Shown here one piece after another: positions 55,141-64,000 of a stretch of DNA of 64,000 bases. This DNA is from Angiostrongylus vasorum (lineage: Eukaryota > Nematoda > Chromadorea > Rhabditida > Metastrongylidae), in assembly GCA_018806985.1 (NCBI GenBank), contig JADANN010000311.1, forward strand, positions 1,054,001 through 1,118,000, in the 5' to 3' direction. Position 1 is the first letter of the stretch. Every line of letters begins with the position of its first letter. The translations under genes were made by a program, and so were the position numbers. The notes beneath the pieces were generated by a model, which saw only the letters and a list, made by a program, of their open reading frames with translations, did not search any database and was not told the DNA's origin.

Positions 55141-56498
55141 GTATCGTCGGCTGCACCGTATTGTGATATACAGAGAGAGATGGATTCTCTAAGATAACAG
55201 AAGACGATCAACAGAGTGTTTAGACCGCGATGGAAAACCGCGACATTTCCCAGAGCCGAAATTGCATCAAAAGAACACCATGCTGAGCGTTTAATGGTAT
55301 GCCGTTGGTATGATCCATCGTAAGTTCTTCAGTCCGAATTGAACGACTACGGCGCAGAAGTATCTCCAGGAAATCCAAAATTCTTTGATGCAAATGTTGA
55401 AAGAAGGGCTTTCTGTACATTTGTCATGTAGGTTTACGTAGTTTAAAAGTATTATGAAGGTTTTGTCTTGTACCGACACCGTTATTATTGTCGAAGGAAA
55501 GGAAAAATAGCACAACAACGACGAGGATCTCGTCAGGAGTTTAATGCGTCTTCTGCAAGCAACACTCGATCTGTTTCGTCATACTGTGATACGACTAGCA
55601 TCCCTGGTCTATGCAACACATCTGGGCGACCAGTCAATAGTTAGTTTTCTATTAATGAACAGTGATATAGCTAGATTTTTTAAATTCTTATTGTCGGAAC
55701 TTATATTGTTTGAGGCGTTATAGATGTGTCATACCCATTCTGCTTCTACGTTAACGCAACAATGCAATCGCAGAGGTGACACATAAAGAATATGAATCCA
55801 GAAAGATTCCATAAATTTTTAGCCACTTAGCATTTGTACATTAAAATTGATTCGGTTAGGAATCGTAGTTACATGTGATTAAACCAAGTTGAAAAAGATC
55901 TAATTCTTTCCTTTTAGGCATTCTTACAGTAGGTTATGAGTTGTGCGCTAAAACCTTCTCCACTCATGCTTCGCTGAGTATTCATAATAGAAGAATTCAC
56001 GAAAATATGAATAAACCGAATGCACTTTATGTGCCAGAGAGGTCGTTTTCGTGCATTGCAAAAGTAATTTCGTTTCTTCAGGTTTCCAAATTTCCTATGT
56101 TTAGATATTCACTAACAAGTGACTTGCGGAAGCAAGTGAAACGTGTACACGCGGAATCAAGTGAAATGTAAAGATGTAAATTTTTTCTTCGATCATGTTG
56201 CATGGCTAAGGGCAATCTGGAGTTATTCATCGTAATTTTTTTCTTCTGCTAACGGGTTGCATGTTTACAGGCTTTGTTGCCTTTGTATGCCATAAAGTTG
56301 TTCAGAAATTATTAAAGGATAATCTTGTATAACCAGAGTGAAAACCGTTGAGAACTACAGCTTTTTTATCTTTAAAAAAATCCTTTATTCTGTTTACATA
56401 AAACCCGTAGAATTCTAGGAGGGATAAAGTCGTTGAAAGTAGTTTCGGCCACGCCCTAGTTTCGAAAGCATTTCTTGCATAACATTAAGTTGTCGAGG
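55141..56498 (+). other. Region with exon-like fragments
   Basis: 55511-55639 reads, in one frame, GSRQEFNASSASNTRSVSSY and on to a possible donor, but has no recognised domain. 55919-56170 carries a degenerate zinc-finger piece, listed separately. The remainder shows nothing. Confidence 0.35.
55919..56171 (+). pseudogene. Degenerate C2H2 zinc-finger fragment
   Basis: YELCAKTFSTHASLSIHNRR followed by IH is a C2H2 finger with the first zinc Cys replaced by Tyr. About 40 residues on, SLTSDLRKQVKRVH resembles the second half of another finger with the first His replaced by Gln. The frame is open to 56168. With two ligand losses it is probably a pseudogene piece; it could be one exon of an unseen gene. 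Confidence 0.4.
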
Positions 56499-57965
56499 TC
56501 ACCTGTATCACCTGTAGACCCGTTGATCGTCGTGTGACTCGAGCGGGCGCCAGTAAATCTTCCATTTTTCCCTGACGCGTGCAAGAGTAGCCCAGTGGGT
56601 TCTGCTCGCTATAGGAACTCGTCAAGCATCATATTTTTCTTCTAGGTTCTTCGTGAAGAACTCTGATCATCGGGTCCGTGGTCTTCCCTACAGCGCGTTT
56701 GACATCCCGAGGAATGTAGTCACTAACAGCTCTTGTCCACTAATTGTCATTCATACGCATTAGGTGTCCAGCCAGCTTATCTTCGGCTGTTTGGCGTATA
56801 GAACTCCACCCTTGATTTTTTGATTTTGACGCAGGTCGGAGCTTCACATACGTTCTCTTACTTGCGCGACACGAGATATTCCTAGTATTGCTAGTATTGT
56901 CCTTTCGACTGCGCTTTCGATAACGCTGAGTGATCTATCGAAGAGAACTGAGTAGTATTTGTGAATGATTTTCTTCAATGCATTTCTGGACGCTGTAACT
57001 GTTCTGTCTCGGCGTCGGAGTGCAATTATCTTGGTGTTGTAGTTGGCGATACTTCGGTGGGCTTTTCGAATGCTTTTCCCAGCCTCTGCAGCTTCGACCA
57101 TTACTGCTGCTCTTCTCTCTTTAAGATCTTCTTTTTATCGCCTGTCTGCATTGTTTTGCCAGTTCGGATGTTAGTTCGTGGTTGCCTGCCGCTCGTGCGA
57201 TTCCACGCTGGCGTATCAACTCGAGTGTTTCTGGAGACAGACGTCTCTTGGTGATTTTCGAACTCTCAGCTTTCATAGCGCTAGCGTGAAGGCGTCGAAT
57301 GAGCCGATCGCATTCTTCGTCGATGTTATGGACAACGGCATCTTCCCAACAACCGACTAATGAATTGAATAAGTCCCAGTTTATGGCGGTTCTGGGACTT
57401 CGGTGTTTAAACTTAGCGGGTTTTTCTCCTTTCCGCTAGAAACAGAATCTTGCACGAAGGAGGCGATGGTCTGATCCCATGTAGAATTTTGGGACAACAG
57501 CGATATCGGTTAGGCAAGACCTTTTATTTATTATGATGTGGTCTATTTCGTTATGGTACTCTCTATATTGGGAGCCTCCTACGTCCAGGGTTGAGGTTGC
57601 GGCTTCTGGAATTGCGAGTTACCATGAATAGTCTTCGTCATTGTGATAAACTCAGAAATCCGCTCACTCTGGTCGTTATATTCTAATCTGTGGGTCCCAA
57701 TGTGACTTTTTCAGATGTTCTTCTTGGTCCAATCTTGGCTTTGAAATCTCCAATGATGACCTTGAAGATCTATGGTCTTCTCTTTAGAACTTCTCCACGT
57801 CCATATAGAACGCTTCGACTTCTTCTTTGTCCCTAGTTTGATGTCGGTGCGTAAACGACGAAGATTGTCAAAGCTGTCAAGATGCTTGAAGAAATTGTGG
57901 TTGGCTGCTGGTTGGTCCGGCTTATACCATCGATGGGCTGGAGCCTCGTAGCGCAACTTGTTCAA
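56499..57965 (-). mobile_element. RTE-B copy, internally deleted
   Basis: Minus strand: 57965 to about 57360 is endonuclease-related in broken frames. 57360 to about 56940 is the linker (AEAGKSIRKAHRSIANYN...). At about 56935 it jumps from LFDRS to LSVIESAVERTILAILG, the post-palm C-terminal part, so the palm is missing. It ends at the family 3' words (tcacctgtatcacctgta) at 56499. Confidence 0.7.
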
Positions 57966-58864
57966 CTTTTTCAGGGTTGATAGTGCGAAAAGTCAAGGTC
58001 AATTTGTCGAGCTTTGTGGACTTTTAACACTTCTCCAGATGTTCCGAAACAGTTTAGATGCGTATTTGTGCATGTTGCCCACAGTGTAGGGTGTAATTGA
58101 TCCCTCAAAACCCCTTCAATTCATCCTCGTCAATAGCGGGAGGTAGAAGAAGGAAGTCCACCGATTTCCACATCTTCAAGGTCGAATGTACCACAAAAAT
58201 ATTTTTCAAAACAGTTTGTACATTCAGTTCGTTGACAGTTACGTGGCCCTTGTCTTGTTCATATATGTCGAAGTTTGAATTTGTGAAAGGAAATTTTTGG
58301 GAATTGCCATTTTGAGTACTCTGTTTCTAATCCATTAGATTTGACAGAAATACTTTAATATTACAAAGAACGCAATTGGTGCGAAATTTCATAAGGTGAG
58401 CTTTTCACTGATATATAACAATCCATTGTTCAAAAAAACTGCTGCTAAAATATTGACAAAGGAGACCAATATTAATCCACCTAGTCCCACCACAGATTTC
58501 GCAGACGCCAGAAATGCTGAGAACTTGCCTGCGATTTAAACGCGGCAAGTTCTTTTTTCGACAATACGCAAAAATTTTCGGCAGCTTGGAGACTTATGGG
58601 GCTGAGAAAATTACAAAGTTGTAGAAGATCCTTGCTTTGTCCATATCGAGATGGATTGCTGCTATATATGCTACACTTTGAGGTATTTTACCTGCCAAAC
58701 TCACTGCTGTCGGAATTTAGATGTAATTTAGCATTTATTCTGAGTCTCCACTGCTATTTCCTGTAACCAACCTTTCCATATGATATTCATGACCCACCAT
58801 AACAAGTGGGAATGAAAAAAAGGTGAATAGTTAAAAATTGAACTTTGAATGTCCTACATAAACG
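57966..58864. other. Downstream DNA, nothing recognised
   Basis: AT-rich, with no repeat shared with the window and no exon support. Confidence 0.5.
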
Positions 58865-59070
58865 ACGATGCAACTGCAACGACACCACTGTGATTTAAAA
58901 AACTTGGATCCCACGCCAGAACGAACGGTGCGGATCTCACGTGTTACGCCCGGCACCACTGAGGTTCTTGCTTTCCTTTTCTCTCAGCCATTTTCCTACC
59001 TACCGGTGCTATCTAAATCACGCATCAACGGGAATGATCTGGGGAGCACAAATCGGCATCTGAACTGTCA
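58865..59070 (-). repeat. SINE-2 copy
   Basis: Minus strand; plus-strand words include ggcaccactgaggttcttgc, tttctctcagcc and gggaatgatctggggagcac, the family end seen also at 47370. Confidence 0.6.
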
Positions 59071-59929
59071 CATCTTTTATTACGGTAACTCATTCTTTGC
59101 CGGTTTTTGAGGTTGCATCAAGGCCGATTTCTCAACATCACCAGTCCTTCGGCTGCTCCTTTTTCTAAATAATGACTGGTGTTATGAAACGATTTCATCC
59201 AACAAAGTAATGAGGAACAGCTGTTTGTCGTGCTCTTTAACTTACACTTCGTCTCATATAAGTTTTTCTACTACACCCCAAAAATCGGCGCCTTTTGTTG
59301 AAGCGCTTAATAAATAAGCACTTATTAGGTGATAGTTATTGGAAAAAGTGAGGGAATGACGAATATTTTCAGTAGTCGAATCATGAACAAGTTTTTTATC
59401 GGAAAAAGTAGTTCGCGCTTGATATCAGTTCGGTGATTGGTTTTATGAGCAATGCTAGCGCTTCACTTCCATGCAAAGCAGATTATGTTGCCTATTAATT
59501 TTGTTTAGATACATCTTGTTTACTTATCGTGCAGAAGATTACTTTTCATAAGAATGAAAGAAAAAAGCAGTGTAATAATTTATTAAACAACGAGCAGGCA
59601 AGCCTGCTCTAACCAGCGGAGAACTCTTCTTGTAAGCACAAGCTCAAATAGAAACGTAAAATTTGCCATTTGTCGTTGAGTCAGCTCTAAGCTGTTTTTG
59701 ATTTAAGAGAGAGCTCGACGGCGAAAAATCACGAAGCCCTTCGCTTCCAAGGGTTTTTTTTATTTTCTTTCTCTGTTTTGCAGCGAAGTCGTTTATTATA
59801 CTTCTCGACCGTTGTTCCTGGATACACATACGTGGGATGTTAGGCAACGTTTGGAAATGACAAACGTTTTAACTTTTAATGACTCTCTATTAGTTCTTCA
59901 TAGGAGGGATATGATGTGAAATTCAACTA
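59071..59929. other. Downstream DNA, nothing recognised
   Basis: No exon or known repeat. Confidence 0.5.
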
Positions 59930-60130
59930 TACAGATAGCGCGATATGAGCAAACTGGGAATGTTAGTTGGGCTCCGAACACCCTATTTTCGATCCCCAGG
60001 AGCTCACATGCTTTCCACCAAACCAACGCATGTTATTGCTTTGACTTTCCTCCAGCCAATTTAGTTCTCTAGCGGTGCTATCAGAAGTGACCTACGTATC
60101 ATTACGACAAGCCAATCTTTGCCAATCGAA
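59930..60130 (-). repeat. SINE-2 copy, diverged
   Basis: Minus strand; plus-strand words tagttgggctccgaacacc, gatccccaggagctcacatg and tctagcggtgctatcag match family order. Confidence 0.5.
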
Positions 60131-61224
60131 ACTAGGCAGTATTCGTTACCATTTACTTTATACTTACTTGATCAGAAGGTCAGTATTCACTGGTGGTGCA
60201 GTATCAATGTTCGCACTGGTAAAGTATCAGAGAATGAGGCGACGGGTGCGGGATACGGTCGAAGAAAGTCTGGCAAAATCTCAGTCAAAGTCTTCTGCTT
60301 GCTAGACGATTTTGCATCGGCCTACTGGAAACGATATCGATCCTGTGGCAATGTTTAGCTCCAGTTAGCTTCAAATGCCGGAAGTCCCGAGATTTCTACC
60401 CATTAGTGAATTTGCACATTTTTACAAAGCAAATGTAGTTATATATTCAAACCCATGATTAAGAAGCGGAATGAATTGTTTTGAGCCCAGAAATAATGCT
60501 CCTAATTATTCCAGGAATTTCCTAGTTAATTTTCTAAACAAGTTCGGCGTCTTGCTCAGTTATTCAAGTTTCGGACGAGCTTGGTTCATTAGACATTACT
60601 GAATGATGTGATGCTCTGAAAAACGTGTTAGAGCTTTAAAGTTATTTAACTATACTAACTAAAGTTGGAACCATGTGCACATTTATTACGGGGTGAACAT
60701 CTCTGATGGTAGAAGAATCTTGTTTTGGCTTCCAATTGTGCCAATTATTCTTAGCACTGATTTATGTGTTTATATGATATTTCGAACAGTTAGGATCTAA
60801 GCAGCAGTTGCATGACTAAGATTAGTTGGAACGTGCAGTTCATCGTCCTGACTCAGAAGCGAATTCCACGATGCTTTGTCCAGATTTGTTCGAAACGGCA
60901 ATGGAGAAGTAATCATTGGCTTCAGCACACTGCGGCACGAATATATTTCGTGCATTGGGTAAGTCTGCTTTTCTCTGATTCAACTAAACAGTGACTCAAT
61001 AGAAATACTGGGAAGCTTCTACGATTCCTTTAATATGGCCTTTTTCTTGTTTGGGTCGATTGCTAAGTAGCGTCTCACGACCGGTTTCAGAGCCCACCCA
61101 GAAATCCTCCTTTATTCCTCGATTTTTGAGACTATGCTGTGCAATAGATAGTGCTGCTCTATTATGCACATGGTCACAGATCACCTCACGCGCAGTGGTA
61201 TAGCAAACTTACTTGATTCTTGAA
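60131..61224. other. Downstream DNA, nothing recognised
   Basis: No supported exon. Short open frames lack homology. Confidence 0.5.
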
Positions 61225-61600
61225 CGGCCCGTCCTCACTCTTTGTGCGAGCCTCAGCATAATCACCATTTTTCGGAGATTTGCTGGTTAAGCTATTGTGA
61301 TTCCCTGGAATTCCGAGGCCACCCTGGCCAAAGTCTGCCCCAGGTCTTCACAACCACAGGCAGTCGCAGCCCTTGTGGATCAGAGGGAGATTTGCCACCA
61401 TGCGACTTTGATACCAGGACCGTGGTGGATCCTAGTGCTGGTTTACTCTTAGCTAGGCTTCCTGATGGAAACGCAAGATCCATTGTCAGCTTGGGAGATC
61501 TTGCAAGGGGAATGAATCTTTCTGCTGTACAACGCAGTCCAACACCCAGGAACACCTTCTAGCCACGATGAGGCGGTAAACCGTTGGGAGGGACCCCAGA
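61225..61600 (-). mobile_element. Non-autonomous RTE-A derivative, older copy
   Basis: Minus strand: the same leader-to-tail structure as 34085-34420 (plus-strand words gtggtggatcctagtgctgg, aggcttcctgatggaaacgc), more diverged. It shows that the derivative existed before the recent inverted duplication. Confidence 0.6.
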
Positions 61601-62300
61601 CCACAAATATCCATTTCATTCTACGATCCTAAAGGGAGTGGAATGCACAGGATATTACCAATTGATTAATCAGCGTTGAGCACGTTATTCTTCTGTTCGT
61701 TATGTCTTTGTTAATTCACGCTCTCTGAAAGCACATATCCGATTTAACACTGCTTGGTTTCTCAAAGCATTGTCTTGCGACCCTCGTTGTTTTCTAGACC
61801 GTGAATCATTGGATTTGGAATACTAGCAAGATGATATAGAAGCTGAATTCTCAATTGTCGCATTATTATGACTATAGTACACCTTTACTACAAAAATCTA
61901 CTCCACCTTTTTAAACAGGAGCAGATTGAGATAGATGTAGGTTCGCTTTCTTGAGCATAATATTGCGTTAATTCTGTCATTTTCTGTTCGTATAAACCTG
62001 TTTCATAAATTGTCTGGGTCCTAACACTTTTTTCATTTGATTCGTTGTTTCGCGTCCGCTTTCCACATTGATATCGGTTTTGCATTTCTTCATAAGCGAA
62101 TTTATAGGTGATGGTCTCCATTACTGGGACAGTCGTCAGTGTGGTCGAGGTGCACCTTCGTCACCAGAATTTCTGCTGCCATGGGCGAACTTATCGTTTA
62201 CGTTCCATTTGGATCGCACCGCTTCGACAGAATGATGCCACCCTCACCACCACTATATGCGCATCACTCTGTTTCTTATAAACAGTATGGTAAATTTTGT
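61601..62300. other. Downstream DNA with an unassigned minus-strand open frame
   Basis: A 77-codon minus-strand frame at 61888-62121 is polar and coding-like in composition, but I recognise no family and see no clear splice sites. Confidence 0.3.
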
Positions 62301-62309
62301 TACCATGTC

Positions 62310-62575
62310 AATGACCAAATAAATAAGGAATAGACAAATAAATAAAAAGATAAATGGATAGATAGACAAAAAAAGTTAAAATAGATGAAAAATAAAAGAG
62401 AATAAATAACGAAATAAATAACGAAGTAACTAAAAAATAGAAATGAATAAGAAGAAAATGATAAAAAAAACATAAAATAAAAGCAAGTAAGGGAATAAAC
62501 AAATGAACAAAAAATAAAATGAAAAACATAAAAAACGAAGGAATAAGTTGAAAATAAAAAAAAATGAAGAGTGAA
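62310..62575 (+). repeat. A-rich AAATAA/AAAATA low-complexity tract
   Basis: About 265 bases almost free of C on the plus strand, built of drifting AAATA, GATA and GAAAT words. It ends just before a 3' stub of RTE-B. Confidence 0.8.
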
Positions 62576-62589
62576 AATAGGTTAGGATG

Positions 62590-62652
62590 TGGAAGATTTA
62601 CTGGCGCCCGCTGGAGTCACACGATCAACGGGACTACGGGTGATACAGGTGA
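62590..62652 (+). mobile_element. RTE-B 3' terminal stub
   Basis: ggaagatttactggcgcccg then gtgatacaggtga matches the reverse complement of the 3' ends at 36630 and 56499. Only about 60 bases remain, an extreme 5' truncation. Confidence 0.7.
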
Positions 62653-62879
62653 TCCCGAAATTTAAAGCACACATTATCACCCAAAAATTGTTATATGCCA
62701 TGGTGGAGCGGTAAACAATTAATAGATGAGCTATCGCTTAATTATACAAAAAATGTCCAGAATTTTGTGTGAAATTTTTACACACCATGTTTATTCAACA
62801 TGAAGAATTTTATTGATGTTATACATGGGCAAACAGAAAACTGCGAAAGACCGCTTGTAAAATAATTGAGCTCTTACTA

Positions 62880-63210
62880 AGTTTAGACTGATGCCGATCA
62901 TCTTAGGCGAATGAGAGTTTGACGCCGTACGGGACTCGCCAAGCCTCTCACCTCATCGGATTCACGAAATTCATACCAGATTTGTCTGGGAAAATCTTAT
63001 ACCTTGCAATCCAGGTGGAAAAGCTCAAGCCCCTTCTGTTTCAGGATTCAAAGGAGAATCGCTTCGAACGGTAATCAACGAGAGTAATGTGGAAAGAAAA
63101 TTGTCAAGCAGCAATCGAAGCCGCATGCCAAAAGTGGGTACACCTTCATGGACGAAGGATGTGAGGAATGAATCGAACGCAAATAGTGGTCGGATTCGCA
63201 TAATGTAATA
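62880..63210 (+). repeat. SINE-3 copy
   Basis: gactcgccaagcctctcacc, tgtctgggaaaatcttatac and tcaagcagcaatcgaagccg follow the order of the copy at 3690-4138. Confidence 0.55.
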
Positions 63211-64000
63211 AGTGCGATGTCTGCTCATGCAATAATAATATTTATTACTAGTAATAATACACACACTACGACAATCAGCGTCATCGAAAGAATAAAAGTC
63301 GGAAACAACAAGAAACAAGAGCACAAAATGAAAACAGCATGTCAATTAAGAGAAAAAAGGTCAAGTAATCGACAATGACAAAAGAAAAGATCAAATACAG
63401 GGAAGGCAACCATAGAAATCCCAGCCTTATCACTGGGAAATGGATGGCAGAATAAACAGTGCACGAGAGTAGGTGCGATGGATGGATCGTTGCCAATGTT
63501 CACGCCCCACAGCGAACACAGACAAAAAACAAACCGAATCAGTAAAAAAATCAGCGAAAAAGTGCACTGTGCAACCAAACAATGCTAAAGTCGTCCATAG
63601 TGACTGACCATGATCACATGGTCGATCGATGAATGAACAAAGGACCATAATTTGGGATTCTTGGTACACATTGTGATACGATGTCTTTAAAATAAAGGTA
63701 ACTGTAATCCGAATTTCTTTCATCTGAATGGAGAACGAAAAAAAGGAAACAGGAAACACACGAAGGAAAACAGCACGACATAACAGCGCGTACACGTCAT
63801 CAAGTGATCATATCCCCAAATTTAAACCATTGTCTTCTTAGAATTTCAAACTTCATGAACAGAATGGAACTTATAGAAAGGTGGTAATTTGTGTTGACGG
63901 ACAGGTCTGATATGGCTGACTTAACAAGACAAGACAACAACGACCTCATATACAAGATATTGCATGGTCCAGTGGATCTTGAAAATCAAATGGATGACCA
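63211..64000. other. End of window, nothing recognised
   Basis: Purine-rich plus strand gives long but featureless open frames on the minus strand. No homology recognised. Confidence 0.5.

Noticed and set aside
62308..62529. Phe/Leu-rich minus-strand frame resembling a membrane protein
   Set aside because: Reverse complement of an A-rich low-complexity tract.

Overview
The window reads as nuclear DNA of a nematode, most likely a strongylid (clade V) parasite of hookworm type. One gene is broken into many exons by introns of up to about 6 kb. The introns are full of tRNA-like SINEs, fold-back elements, a mariner remnant and decayed RTE-type retrotransposons whose protein remnants resemble elements I know from hookworm genomes. 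I saw no rRNA, tRNA, CRISPR or bacterial features. The species is inferred from gene family and repeat type only.

The only gene I can defend end to end lies on the + strand from about 10310 to 53010. It is the nematode orthologue of PDZ-RhoGEF/LARG/p115-RhoGEF, called rhgf-1 in C. elegans. I model 31 coding exons. All splice phases agree except at one junction, and the model gives about 1358 residues in the order PDZ (residues ~48-127), RGS-like LH (~257-452), atypical C1 (~499-548), DH (~730-965), PH (~970-1090), then a Ser/acidic linker and a coiled coil (~1255-1291). The family joins G-alpha-12/13 and membrane-receptor input to activation of RHO-1 (RhoA).

Layout: 1-10309 is upstream DNA with SINE-like and fold-back repeats. 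10310-18465 holds the first exon and the PDZ. 24801-32119 holds the linker and LH domain, with an internally deleted RTE-B between exons. 32811-34596 holds a mariner remnant and one arm of a long inverted duplication. 35130-39149 holds C1 and linker exons with a truncated RTE-B. 39240-42240 is an RTE-A copy on the minus strand. 42626-46291 is DH-PH. 46560-52907 is the C-terminal part, with two possible ends. 53010-64000 is downstream DNA of repeats, retroelement pieces and isolated exon-like fragments.

Most notable: (1) an inverted copy of the gene's own PH exons 23-24, including the intron between them, sits in the intron before the DH domain, flanked by halves of a retrotransposon; (2) a near-identical 1.1 kb inverted duplication brackets the 3' half of the gene; (3) a one-base frame conflict lies exactly at the start of the DH domain; (4) several retroelement derivatives keep both ends but lack the reverse-transcriptase core; (5) six introns end in AAG rather than the usual nematode CAG.
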